From: Gammaproteobacteria bacterium UBA7803
GTDB lineage: Bacteria > Pseudomonadota > Gammaproteobacteria > Pseudomonadales > Azotimanducaceae
Length of the DNA stretch: 30,197 nucleotides
Assembly: GCA_002480525.1 (NCBI GenBank)
Contig: DLCH01000013.1
Location: 1-30,197 of the forward strand
Direction of reading: 5' to 3'
Shown: one piece after another, positions 18,684 through 26,828 of the stretch
Layout: every line of letters begins with the position of its first letter
How positions within the stretch are numbered: the stretch's first letter is position 1
The notes under the pieces: model-generated
Seen by the model: the letters and a program-made list of their open reading frames with translations, nothing else
What the model was told of the DNA's origin: nothing
Databases searched by the model: none
Position numbers and translations under genes: made by a program

Positions 18684-19632
18684 GGGTGGCGATGAACGCC
18701 CACAGACCGTCGGCGCCGCCGGCGGCGAGGTGCCGGCCGAGGCGGCGCTGCCAGTGGGTCTCGTTGCCGAACTCGTCCCGCCAGGCCCAGGCCCGCCGGG
18801 TGAAGTGGTGAAGCTGATGCTCGTGGGTGAAGCCCATCGCCCCGTGAACCTGATGGGCGATCTCGGCGACCACGCCGGCGGCCTCGCCGACCCGGGCCTT
18901 GGCGACCGCCACCTCGAGCTCCAGCCGGTCGCCGTCCAGGGCGTCCACCGCGGCGTCCGCCGCCCGGCCGGCGGCGGCGACCTCGCCGGCCATCACCGCC
19001 AGGCTGTGCTGAATCGCCTGGAACCTCGAGATCGCCCGGCCGAACTGCTCCCGTTCGCCGGCGTACTGCAGGGTCAGCTCCAGCACCCGCGCCAGGCAGC
19101 CCGCCGACGCCACGGCCCGGGCCAGCGCGAGATAGGCGTAGGCGGGCTCCAGCAGCGGCAGCCATTCGGCTCCGTCGGGCAGCGCCACGGCGTCACGGGG
19201 CTCGCCCGCCAGGTTCGCGCCCTCGCGGACCTGAACGCCCTCGCCCAGCTCGACCACCACGCAGGCTCCACGCTCCGCGTCCAGGCCGAGAATCCGGTCC
19301 GCGGCGCGGCCCCAGGGCGCGTCGACGATCCAGCCGTCCTGCACCTGGCCGATGGTGGCCAGGCCGTCGCTGCCCGCCAGCCAGCGGTTCGCCAGCAGGG
19401 TCTCCGCCAGCGGCAGCGGCAGGGCGTGCCGCCCGGCGATGCCGACCACGGCGAAGGCGTCGCCGAGGGACACGCCGCTGTCCGGCATGGCGAGCTGATG
19501 GAAGCCGCTCTCCGCCACCGTGTTCCACAGGGCCGAGGGAAAGGCGCCATCCTCCGCGGCGTCCAGCATCGCCTTGTCGCACAGATCCGCGAACATCCGC
19601 TCCGCGGCATCGGTCAGCATGGTGTCGGTCAT
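18676..19632 (-). CDS. Acyl-CoA dehydrogenase subunit, short, lacking the catalytic Glu
   Basis: A 318-residue acyl-CoA dehydrogenase homologue, about 60 residues shorter than the usual 380. The C-terminal helical domain is well conserved: YAGEREQFGRAISRFQAIQHSLA, and HQVHGAMGFTHEHQLHHFTRR near the end. The N-terminal and beta domains are reduced. Where the isovaleryl-CoA-type enzymes have the catalytic base (L-x-x-E-R before this helix), this protein reads ALARAVASAG with no Glu. The ATG overlaps the stop of the upstream, full-length homologue by one base (TGATG), so the two are made together. This fits heteromeric (alpha2beta2) dehydrogenases such as the FadE28-FadE29 type, where one subunit brings the base. 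Substrate unknown. Confidence 0.87.
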   Translation of the reverse strand: MTDTMLTDAAERMFADLCDKAMLDAAEDGAFPSALWNTVAESGFHQLAMPDSGVSLGDAFAVVGIAGRHALPLPLAETLLANRWLAGSDGLATIGQVQDGWIVDAPWGRAADRILGLDAERGACVVVELGEGVQVREGANLAGEPRDAVALPDGAEWLPLLEPAYAYLALARAVASAGCLARVLELTLQYAGEREQFGRAISRFQAIQHSLAVMAGEVAAAGRAADAAVDALDGDRLELEVAVAKARVGEAAGVVAEIAHQVHGAMGFTHEHQLHHFTRRAWAWRDEFGNETHWQRRLGRHLAAGGADGLWAFIATRG

Positions 19633-20774
19633 CAGCGCAGCCCCAGTCCGCGGGCGATCACACCCCGGAGAATCTCCCGGGTACCGCCTCGAATGGTGAA
19701 TGACGGCGACAGCAGCAGTGTGTCGCGCAGGCTCTCACGGAAGCGCCCGAAGCGCGCCGCGGCGGCGATTGAGTCGTCGGCCGCCAGCCGGGCGATCTCC
19801 GGCAGCAGCTTCTCGAAGTCGTTGCCGAGCCCCTTGACCAGCGCCGCCTCGACCTCCGGGCTCTTGCCGCCCTCCAGCATGCCGGCCACGGAGATCGACA
19901 TGCGCCGCAGGGTCGCGATGTGCGCGGCGATGCGGCCGATGGCCGCGGCCAGCGCCGGCTCGGGATCGGGGCCCGCCGCCCGCACCAGCTCGACGAACAC
20001 ACGGAAACCCGACAGGAACCGCTCGGGACCGCTGCGCTCGTAGGCGAGCTCGCTGGTGACCTGCTTCCAGCCGTTGCCCGGCTCGCCGACGACCCGGTCC
20101 TCGGGCACCAGCACGTCCTCGAACACCACCTCGTTGAAGTCCTCGCCGCCAGCCATGTTGCGGATCGGCCGGATGTTCACGCCGTCCTTGTGGAGGTCGA
20201 CGATGATCTGTGAGAAACCGGCGTGCCGGTTCTCCGAGGGCGGCTCGGTGCGCACCAGGGCGATCATGAAATGGTTGCGGTGGGCGTCCGTGGACCACAG
20301 CTTGGTGCCGTTGATCAGCCAGCCGCCTTCGACCCGCTCGGCGCGGGTCCGCACCGAGGCCAGATCCGATCCGGAGTTGGGCTCGCTCATGCCGATCGAG
20401 AAGTAGCTCTCGCCCCGGGCGATGGGCGGCAGGTAGCGGGCCTTCTGCTCGTCAGTGCCCACCCCGAGGATGAGGTTGCCGCTCTGGCGGTCAGCGATCC
20501 AGTGGGCGCTGACCGGCGCGCCGGCGGCGAGCAGCTCCTCGGTGACCACGTAGCGGTCGAAGAAGCTGCGCTCGCTGCCGCCGTACTGCTTCGGCCAGGT
20601 CATGCCGATCCAGCCCTGACTGCCCAGCTTGCGGGAGAACGCCGGATCGTGGCCGGTGGAGAAATCGGAGTTGGGCCGCTCCAGATGCTCCGCGTTGTCG
20701 GCGAGGAATTGGCGGACGTCCCGGCGCAGGCTCTCCGTTTCCTCGGGCAGGGTGACTCGATCGAACTGCAGCAC
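19632..20774 (-). CDS. Acyl-CoA dehydrogenase, catalytic subunit candidate
   Basis: A 380-residue acyl-CoA dehydrogenase using FAD to introduce the 2,3 double bond in an acyl-CoA. The flavin/substrate loop MSEPNSGSDLASVRTRA (about 129-145), the beta-domain segment GTKLWSTDAHRNHF (156-169) and the C-terminal IRGGTREILR are all present. A candidate base is Glu246 in SELAYERSG, at the position used by isovaleryl-CoA-type members. The start is GTG at 20774; no other in-frame start lies between it and the upstream stop. A plausible promoter lies just upstream. It is the first gene of an operon with the short homologue and the TudS-like gene. The pair may act on branched, cyclic or side-chain acyl-CoAs, as known paired enzymes do, but the sequence does not fix the substrate. 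Confidence 0.93.
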   Translation of the reverse strand: MLQFDRVTLPEETESLRRDVRQFLADNAEHLERPNSDFSTGHDPAFSRKLGSQGWIGMTWPKQYGGSERSFFDRYVVTEELLAAGAPVSAHWIADRQSGNLILGVGTDEQKARYLPPIARGESYFSIGMSEPNSGSDLASVRTRAERVEGGWLINGTKLWSTDAHRNHFMIALVRTEPPSENRHAGFSQIIVDLHKDGVNIRPIRNMAGGEDFNEVVFEDVLVPEDRVVGEPGNGWKQVTSELAYERSGPERFLSGFRVFVELVRAAGPDPEPALAAAIGRIAAHIATLRRMSISVAGMLEGGKSPEVEAALVKGLGNDFEKLLPEIARLAADDSIAAAARFGRFRESLRDTLLLSPSFTIRGGTREILRGVIARGLGLR

Positions 20775-20807
20775 GTGCCACGGGTCCCGTGAAGTTGAGG
20801 ATCGGCT

Positions 20808-20836
20808 AAATTACTGACAGCCCCAGTCCTTTGCAA
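20808..20836 (-). promoter_or_regulatory. Candidate promoter of the acyl-CoA dehydrogenase operon
   Basis: Read leftward, TTGCAA (20836-20831) and TAATTT (20813-20808) are 17 bases apart, with initiation predicted near 20801, 27 bases before the GTG start. The -35 sits in the 8-base palindrome TTTGCAAA. The -10 match is only moderate. Confidence 0.4.
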
Positions 20837-20866
20837 ACCGGCGTGGCCCGCCGGCCCGGCGCGCCG

Positions 20867-20895
20867 TTGTGGCCCGCCCGGCGCCTCCGTACACT
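20867..20895 (+). promoter_or_regulatory. Candidate promoter of the ferritin-like gene
   Basis: TTGTGG (20867-20872) and TACACT (20890-20895) are separated by 17 bases, predicting a start near 20902, just before the ribosome site CCGGAG and the GTG at 20924. It lies back to back with the candidate promoter of the dehydrogenase operon. Confidence 0.45.
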
Positions 20896-20923
20896 GCACT
20901 CACCCGCCGTCCGGAGCCGATCC

Positions 20924-21496
20924 GTGGACTCGACGCCCGATTCCGACCAGAAGCCGTCCTATCTCGGGCTGCTGAACGCCATCGTGCTCGCCGAACGCCG
21001 CGGCCACGCCGTGCTGGACGCCTGGCGCTGGGCCACACCGCTGCCGGCCCTGGCCGACACCCTGAACGTGGTCGCGATCCGGGAGCAGGCCCATGCCGCC
21101 GAGTTCACCAAGCGCCTCTGCGAGCTCGGCTACGGCGTGCGCGAGCGCCCCAGCGCGACCTTCGAGGCCGACCTGGCGCTGGCCCGTTCCGGCGCCCCGG
21201 ACGCGGACAAGTTCCGCTGCATCCTGGGCTACGGCGACCCGGAGGAGGCGAGCCGGCCCGATCCCCTCGCGGCGCTGTTCGCCGACCGGACCATCGACCC
21301 CGTCACCGGCGCCCTGCTCGGCCGCTTCATCGCCGAGGAGCGGGACAGCGAGCGGCGCCTGCGGGCGGCCTGGCGCGGGCTCCCGGCGAGCGGCGACCCC
21401 GCCGGCGGAACCGACGACGACCTGCTGTCGGAGGTCGCCGAGCGGATCGACCGGCTGACCGCCACCCTGGAGGAACTGAAACGCCTGCGGCGCTGA
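20924..21496 (+). CDS. Ferritin-like helical protein (candidate), unknown function
   Basis: A 190-residue, all-helical protein starting at GTG 20924, which has CCGGAG 7-8 nt upstream; a longer reading from 20831 would have no ribosome site and would cover the promoter. The first helix holds AERRGH (Glu24, His28) and the second REQAHAAEF (Glu54, His57, Glu60), the E and ExxH spacing seen in ferritin-like di-iron four-helix bundles. The C-terminal half has FIAEERDSE (near 140) but no clear second ExxH, so a full di-iron site is not proven. It ends with a charged helix, ATLEELKRLRR. No signal peptide. It is 20 bases upstream of another unknown gene, probably one operon. The family call is tentative. 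Confidence 0.6.
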   Translation: MDSTPDSDQKPSYLGLLNAIVLAERRGHAVLDAWRWATPLPALADTLNVVAIREQAHAAEFTKRLCELGYGVRERPSATFEADLALARSGAPDADKFRCILGYGDPEEASRPDPLAALFADRTIDPVTGALLGRFIAEERDSERRLRAAWRGLPASGDPAGGTDDDLLSEVAERIDRLTATLEELKRLRR

Positions 21497-21516
21497 GCCG
21501 GCGCCGCCGACCCGCC

Positions 21517-21933
21517 ATGACGTCCACGGAGCTACATCGCCGCCTGGATGCCCAGTTCGCCCCCGTCATGGACGACCTCGCCGCGCGCGCGGCCGTCACC
21601 GACCACATGCTCGACCGCGACATCTACCGCATCCTGGTGGCCACCCTGTGGGTGAACGTCGTGCTGGCCCCGGAGGACGCCGGGCTCGAAGAGCGCCAGC
21701 TCGAGACGCTGCACGACGTCATCAACGCCCGCATCGAGCCGGTGCTCGGCGCCGGCGAGTCCCTGCGGAGCTGTTTCCGCTACCTGAACGGCCGGGACGG
21801 CGAACGGGCCATGAAGGAAGCGCGGCTGCCGCCGAACCATCGGGACATGCTGCTGTACTTCGCGTCGATCATCCTCGACCCCGAGGGCCACCGGCGCTGG
21901 ATGGACGCCATCAGGAACGACCCCAGACGCTGA
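21517..21933 (+). CDS. Uncharacterised 138-residue protein
   Basis: ATG at 21517, 20 bases after the preceding stop, on the same strand. The product is soluble, predicted largely helical, with segments TDHMLDRDIYRILVATLWVN in the first third and RDMLLYFASIILDPEGHRRW near the end. It has a single Cys (in SLRSCFRYLN), no signal peptide and no motif I recognise. High GC at third positions and clean spacing support it as a real gene. Its last 23 bases overlap the 3' end of the convergent yjbQ-like gene. It probably forms a two-gene operon with the ferritin-like protein, so any function may be tied to that partner. Confidence 0.7.
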   Translation: MTSTELHRRLDAQFAPVMDDLAARAAVTDHMLDRDIYRILVATLWVNVVLAPEDAGLEERQLETLHDVINARIEPVLGAGESLRSCFRYLNGRDGERAMKEARLPPNHRDMLLYFASIILDPEGHRRWMDAIRNDPRR

Positions 21934-22336
21934 CCACCACCTGTCGCTCGCTGCGGTGGTGCCGGTGCTCCCACAGGAAGATCCCCTGCCAGGTGCCGAG
22001 GGCCATGACGCCGCCCATCAGCGGCACGGACAGGCTGGTGGCCGTCAATGCGCCCTTGATGTGCGCCGGCATGTCGTCGGGCCCCTCGGCGGTGTGGGTG
22101 TACAGGGCGTCCTGCTCGGGCACCAGGCGGTTCAGCCAGTTCTCCAGGTCCCGCTGCACCGCCGGGTCGGCGTTCTCCTGAATGATCAGGCTGGCGGAGG
22201 TGTGGCGCACGAAAACCGTGACGAGGCCCTCGGTTGTGCCCGTCTCCGCGACCGCGTCGGCCACCGCATCGGCAACTTTGTGCGTGATGTCATAGAGCCC
22301 CTGGCCGCCGACGGATAGCTTGAGCGTAAAGTTCAT
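21911..22336 (-). CDS. YjbQ / UPF0047 family protein
   Basis: A 141-residue protein with the UPF0047 hallmarks: FVRHTSASLIIQENADP (about 47-63), a central acidic and Asn-rich DLENWLNRLVP, and LGTWQGIFLWEHRHHRSER near the C-terminus, where the clustered histidines likely bind metal. E. coli YjbQ has a weak thiamine-phosphate synthase activity in vitro, but the physiological role of the family is unresolved. Start ATG at 22336; an upstream in-frame extension would run antisense through the GGDEF/EAL gene and is not credible. The 3' end overlaps the convergent unknown gene by 23 bases. It diverges from the GGDEF/EAL gene over about 100 bases. Confidence 0.93.
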   Translation of the reverse strand: MNFTLKLSVGGQGLYDITHKVADAVADAVAETGTTEGLVTVFVRHTSASLIIQENADPAVQRDLENWLNRLVPEQDALYTHTAEGPDDMPAHIKGALTATSLSVPLMGGVMALGTWQGIFLWEHRHHRSERQVVVSVWGRS

Positions 22337-22436
22337 GGACGATCTTGCGCTGGCCTCGCCGCAGCATAGCGAGACCGGCGCGACCCGGACAACAGTGGTC
22401 GGAAACAGCTCTCCCCAACGACGGTGCGGGCGGTCG

Positions 22437-25400
22437 ATGGACCGTCGGCCGATGGATCGGCCGACGGCGGCGCGTGCCGTCGTGGCCGCGGTCCTCGGCA
22501 TGCTCGCGCCCGCCGTCCACGCGGCCGCCGGGATCGCCCTGCCGGCCGGGCGCACCACGCTGCCGCTGATCGGGCTGCAGGTCCCCACGCCCGCCCTCTG
22601 GGCCGCCGCCGGCGGCGCTGCCCTGCCCGCCCTGTGGTGGTTCATGCGCCGCCGCCGGAATCGGCCCGGTACCGGCGCAGACGACGAGCCGGCCGGCGAA
22701 GATCTGCCCGCCGCGGCCGCCGAGGCGCTGGCGCGGATCGCCGACGCTGCCGGCACGGCGTCCTGGCTGCTGGTGCTCGACGGCCGATCCCGCATCGCCG
22801 CCGGCGCCGGCGGCGGACTCGGAGAGATCGGCGAGCCCGGCGCGCTCCAGGGCCGCAGCCTTCTGGAGCTGGTCCCCGCCAGCGTGCGCAGCGGCATCGT
22901 CGCCGCGGTACGGCAGGCCCGGGAAACGCCCGGGCTGACCGTGAAGCTGCCGAAGCTGCGGCTGCAGCGGCCCGACGGCTCCGGACCGACGCCGCCGCTG
23001 CGGCTGCGGCTCGAAGCCGATCCGTCGGGCGTCGTGCTCGTCCACGGCGAGGTGCAGCGGCCGGCGGCGCCGGAGCCATCGGCGACGCCGGCCGAGGACG
23101 ACCGCTTCTCCCGGGTGTTCCATTCCAGTCCCGACGCCATCCTGATCTATCGCCACCAGGACGGGACCGTCATCGACTTCAACGAGAGCTTCACGCGGCT
23201 GCTCGGCTACACCCGGGAAGCGGCCATCGGCTGGCCGGTGCAGCGCCTCGGCCTGTGGGCCGACACCCGGCGGCGCGACGCCGTCATGGGCGCGTTCGAC
23301 CGCGCCCGGCACGTCACGGACGTGGAGGCCCCGCTGCGCCACCGGGAGGACCATCCGGTTCCGGTGGAGCTGTCGCTGCGCTTCATCGAGCTGCAGGGCG
23401 ACCTGTGCGTGCTGTGCATCGCCCGGGACATCGCCCGCCGCCTGGAAGCGGAGCAGGCCGCCCGCAGCAGCCAGGAGAAATTCTCCCAGGTCTTCAGCCA
23501 GAGCCCGGACGGCATTCTCGTGCTGCGCAACCGGGACCTGGTGATCTGCGACGCCAACGCCGCCTTCGCCCACGGCGCCGGCGTGCCCGTCGACGAGCTC
23601 CTCGGCAGGCCGCTCACCGAGTTTCCCGGCCTGATCCACGACCCCGGCTTCGCCGGGATCATCGAGGATCTGCTCAGGCACGGGCGCGTCGCCAACCGGG
23701 AAATGCGCTTCCAGACCCGGAGCGGCCGGGAGCTGACGGTGCTGGTGAGCGGCACGGTGACGTCCTTCGAGGACGAGCCGTCGCTGCTGTGCGTGATCAA
23801 GGACGTCACCGACCTGCGCCACGCCCAGGAGCAGCTCCGGCGCAGCGAGGAACGCTTCCGCGGCGCCTTCGAGAACGCTCCGATCGGCATCCTGCTGCTG
23901 GACCCCCAGGGGCACATCTTCCAGGCCAACCGCTTCGCCACCGAACTGCTCAACTACGGCGTGGGCGAGCTCGACACCATCCACGTCTCGCGGCTGGTTC
24001 CCGCCGACGAGCGGGCCGATCTGAAGGAGCAGCTCGAGCGGCTGCTGCGCGGCGGCGACCAGGCGCTGCGCAGCGAGCGGCGCATGCTGTGCGCGGACGG
24101 GCTGGAGATCTGGACCAACTGCCACGTGGTGGTCCAGCGGGGCCGCGACGGCGAGCCGCTGTCCTGCATCCTGCAGGTGGCCGACATCACCGAGATGAAG
24201 ACCAGCCAGCGGCGCATGGAGCGCCTCGCCTTCTACGACACCCTCACCGAGCTCGCCAACCGCCGCCTGTTCAACGACCGGCTGCAGCAGGCGGTCGAGC
24301 ACTGCCGGCGCCACGAGGTCCGGGCCGCCCTGCTCTACCTCGACCTGGACCAGTTCAAGCGGGTCAACGACACCCTCGGCCACGAGTCCGGCGACGCGCT
24401 GCTGAAGGAAGTGGCCCGCCGGCTGCTGCGCTGCGTGCGCAAGGAGGACACCGTCGGCCGCCCCGGCGGCGACGAGTTCACCATCCTGCTCTACGACATC
24501 GACACGCCCGGGCACGCCGGCAACGTGGCCGAGAAGATCCTGCGCGAGCTGGCGCGGCCGATCACCATCGCCGGCCACCAGCTCATCGTCACCACCAGCA
24601 TCGGCATCACCATCGTCCCCGACGACGGTGTCGAGCCGAATGCCCTCACCAAGAACGCCGACCTCGCCATGTACCGGGCCAAGGAGAAGGGCCGAAACAA
24701 CTACCAGTTCTACAGCGAGGACCTGAACACCAACGCGGTCGCGCGCCTGCGCACCGAGCACGAGCTGCGCCGGGCGCTGGAGCGCAGCGAGTTCGAGCTG
24801 CACTTCCAGCCGAGCGTGCGCATCTCGGACCAGACCATCGTCGGCGTCGAGTGCCTGCTGCGCTGGAACCACCCGGAGCGGGGCCTGGTCCCGCCGGACG
24901 AGTTCATCCCCGTGGCCGAGGACACCGGCGCCATCGTCGACATCGGCAACTGGGTGATCAGCGAGGCCTGCGCCGCCGGCCAGCTCATGATCGACCAGCA
25001 CGGCGCGCCGCTGTGCATCGCCGTGAACATCTCGACGCGCCAGTTCCGCGATCCGAACCTGGTGGACACCATCCGCAGCAGCCTGCGCCGCGCCCAGCTC
25101 GAGCCCGGCAACCTGGAGATCGAAATCACCGAGACCATGCTGATGGAGGACGTCGAGGCCGCCTCGACCATCGTCGAGCGCCTGCACAAGCTCGGCGTGC
25201 GCCTGGCCATCGACGACTTCGGCACCGGCTACTCGTCACTCAACTACCTGAAGAAATTTCCCATCGACACCGTCAAGGTGGACAAGACCTTCGTCGCCGA
25301 CATTCCCGAGAGCAGCGACGACATGGAGATCACCGCCGCAGTCATCGCCATGGCCCACCGGCTGCGCATGGAAGTGGTGGCGGAGGGCGTGGAGACCCAC

Positions 25401-25535
25401 GCCCAGCTCGAGTTCCTGGCCGAGCAGAACTGCGACTTCGCCCAGGGATACCTGTTCAGCCGCGCCCTGCGCCTCCAGGAGCTGGGCCAGCTCCTCGGCA
25501 GCGACAACGTCGCGCTGCTGCGCCGGGGCGGCTGA
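22437..25535 (+). CDS. PAS-PAS-PAS-GGDEF-EAL c-di-GMP signalling protein
   Basis: About 1032 residues from ATG 22437 (ATG 22452 and TTG 22320 are alternatives). An N-terminal signal-like segment (ARAVVAAVLGMLAPAVHA) and a second hydrophobic stretch (about 41-70, ending WWFMRRRR) suggest membrane attachment. Three PAS domains follow at about 222-330, 345-460 and 472-590, then a diguanylate cyclase domain with intact GGDEF (677-681) and the inhibitory RxxD site (RKED) five residues before it. The phosphodiesterase domain has ECLLRW in place of EALLRW, keeping the metal-binding Glu, and conserves NISTRQF, EITETM, DDFGTGYSSL (926-935), VDK and AEGVE. Both activities may therefore be functional. 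The PAS domains would sense a ligand, redox state or oxygen; none has an identifiable cofactor motif. Confidence 0.9.
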   Translation: MDRRPMDRPTAARAVVAAVLGMLAPAVHAAAGIALPAGRTTLPLIGLQVPTPALWAAAGGAALPALWWFMRRRRNRPGTGADDEPAGEDLPAAAAEALARIADAAGTASWLLVLDGRSRIAAGAGGGLGEIGEPGALQGRSLLELVPASVRSGIVAAVRQARETPGLTVKLPKLRLQRPDGSGPTPPLRLRLEADPSGVVLVHGEVQRPAAPEPSATPAEDDRFSRVFHSSPDAILIYRHQDGTVIDFNESFTRLLGYTREAAIGWPVQRLGLWADTRRRDAVMGAFDRARHVTDVEAPLRHREDHPVPVELSLRFIELQGDLCVLCIARDIARRLEAEQAARSSQEKFSQVFSQSPDGILVLRNRDLVICDANAAFAHGAGVPVDELLGRPLTEFPGLIHDPGFAGIIEDLLRHGRVANREMRFQTRSGRELTVLVSGTVTSFEDEPSLLCVIKDVTDLRHAQEQLRRSEERFRGAFENAPIGILLLDPQGHIFQANRFATELLNYGVGELDTIHVSRLVPADERADLKEQLERLLRGGDQALRSERRMLCADGLEIWTNCHVVVQRGRDGEPLSCILQVADITEMKTSQRRMERLAFYDTLTELANRRLFNDRLQQAVEHCRRHEVRAALLYLDLDQFKRVNDTLGHESGDALLKEVARRLLRCVRKEDTVGRPGGDEFTILLYDIDTPGHAGNVAEKILRELARPITIAGHQLIVTTSIGITIVPDDGVEPNALTKNADLAMYRAKEKGRNNYQFYSEDLNTNAVARLRTEHELRRALERSEFELHFQPSVRISDQTIVGVECLLRWNHPERGLVPPDEFIPVAEDTGAIVDIGNWVISEACAAGQLMIDQHGAPLCIAVNISTRQFRDPNLVDTIRSSLRRAQLEPGNLEIEITETMLMEDVEAASTIVERLHKLGVRLAIDDFGTGYSSLNYLKKFPIDTVKVDKTFVADIPESSDDMEITAAVIAMAHRLRMEVVAEGVETHAQLEFLAEQNCDFAQGYLFSRALRLQELGQLLGSDNVALLRRGG
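22442..22467. promoter_or_regulatory. Perfect 11-bp hairpin at the start of the GGDEF/EAL gene
   Basis: CCGTCGGCCGA (22442-22452) and TCGGCCGACGG (22457-22467) form a perfect inverted repeat with the 4-base loop TGGA. The alternative start ATG 22452 sits exactly at the apex. In mRNA this would be a very stable stem around the start; as DNA it could be a dimeric regulator site. No T tract follows, so it is not a terminator. Confidence 0.5.
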
Positions 25536-25547
25536 CCCGGCTGCCCG

Positions 25548-26828
25548 TCAGGGCATGAACGCCAGGCTCAGCCAGGGCACGTAGGTGATCAGCGCCAGCG
25601 CCACCAGCAGCACCAGCATGAACGGCCAGCTCGCCGCGTACAGATCCTGCAGCGGCCGCTTGAAGCGGTAGCTGGCGATGAACAGGTTCATGCCCACCGG
25701 CGGGGTGAAGTAGCCGATCTGCATGTTGGCGAGGAAGATGATGCCGAGGTGCACCGGATGAATGCCGTAGCCCACCGCCACCGGCAGGATCAGCGGCACC
25801 ACGATCACCAGCGCCGAGAAGATGTCCAGCATGGCGCCGAGCACCAGCAGCAGCACGTTCAGCAGCAGCAGAAAGCCGATGGCACTGTCGATGTGGGTCT
25901 GGATGAACTCGAACAGGGCCTGGGGCACCTGGGCGTCCACCAGGAAGTTGGTGAAGGCCAGCGCCACGCCCAGCACCAGCAGAATGCCGCCCACCATGAC
26001 CATGGACTCCACCATCACCTTGGGCACCTTGCGCCAGGGGATCTCCCGGTAGAGCACCACCTCGGCGATGGTGACGTAGACCGCGGTGAGCGCCGCCGCT
26101 TCCGAGACCGCGACGATGCCGCTGTAGATGCCGCCCAGCACCACCACCGGCAGCGGCAGCTCCCACCGGGCCGCCACGCAGGCCTGGCCGAGGCGGCGCC
26201 AGGAGAACGGCGTGCGCGGCACCGCGCCCCCGCGATGGCGCCACAGGGTCCAGCCGATCAGCAGCGCCAGCATGGTCAGCGTCGGCAGGATGCCGGCCTG
26301 GAAGAGCTGGAAGATGGTGAAGGGCTCGCCGACGTTGAGCTGCTGAGCCACCACGCCGTAGAGAATCAGCGGCACCGACGGCACCAGCAGCAGACCGAGG
26401 CTGCCCGAGGTGGTCACCAGGCCGAGGCTGAAGCGCTCGTCGTAGCCGGCCTTGACCATGGCGGGCAGCAGCAGCGCGCCCAGGGCGACGATGGTGACGC
26501 CGGAGGCGCCGGTCAGCGCCGTGAACACCGCGCAGGCGACGAAGCCCACCATGGCGAGGCCGCTCGGCAGCGCGCCGAACAGGGACTGCACCAGGTTCAC
26601 CAGCCGTTCCGAGGTGCGCGCCTCGGCCAGCAGGTAGCCGGCGTAGGTGAACAGCGGCAGCGCCACCAGCAGCGGCGTGTCGACGATCCGGTAGACCTCG
26701 ATGGCGACAATGGCGAGGTCGATGTCGGCGGCGAGGAAGCCGAGCATGGCCGCGCCCATGAGCACCGCAAACAGCGGCGCGCCGGCGAACAGCGCCAGCA
26801 CCAGGCCGATGACGCCGGCCCAGATCAC
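25548..26828 (-). CDS. TRAP transporter large permease (DctM)
   Basis: A 426-residue integral membrane protein, the normal length for DctM, with about 12 hydrophobic segments. Family marks include FTALTGASGVTIVALGALLLP in the middle of the first half, and the C-terminal region LGIIFLANMQIGYFTPPVGMNLF. It forms the ion-coupled translocation channel of the tripartite ATP-independent periplasmic transporter. I start it at GTG 26828, which overlaps the stop of the small permease gene; a longer frame upstream is antisense-like Arg/Pro-rich noise. The ribosome site is weak, consistent with coupling. It is the last gene of the TRAP operon and is convergent with the GGDEF/EAL gene after a 12-base gap. 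Confidence 0.93.
   Translation of the reverse strand: MIWAGVIGLVLALFAGAPLFAVLMGAAMLGFLAADIDLAIVAIEVYRIVDTPLLVALPLFTYAGYLLAEARTSERLVNLVQSLFGALPSGLAMVGFVACAVFTALTGASGVTIVALGALLLPAMVKAGYDERFSLGLVTTSGSLGLLLVPSVPLILYGVVAQQLNVGEPFTIFQLFQAGILPTLTMLALLIGWTLWRHRGGAVPRTPFSWRRLGQACVAARWELPLPVVVLGGIYSGIVAVSEAAALTAVYVTIAEVVLYREIPWRKVPKVMVESMVMVGGILLVLGVALAFTNFLVDAQVPQALFEFIQTHIDSAIGFLLLLNVLLLVLGAMLDIFSALVIVVPLILPVAVGYGIHPVHLGIIFLANMQIGYFTPPVGMNLFIASYRFKRPLQDLYAASWPFMLVLLVALALITYVPWLSLAFMP

Noticed and set aside
24841..24880. Loss of phosphodiesterase activity because EAL reads ECL
   Set aside because: The metal-binding Glu is kept and all other catalytic positions (N, E, DD, K, E) are present; variation at the second residue of EAL is tolerated in active enzymes.
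22290..25187. 965-codon open frame antisense to the GGDEF/EAL gene
   Set aside because: The + strand carries unmistakable GGDEF, EAL and PAS motifs; the antisense frame has no family resemblance.
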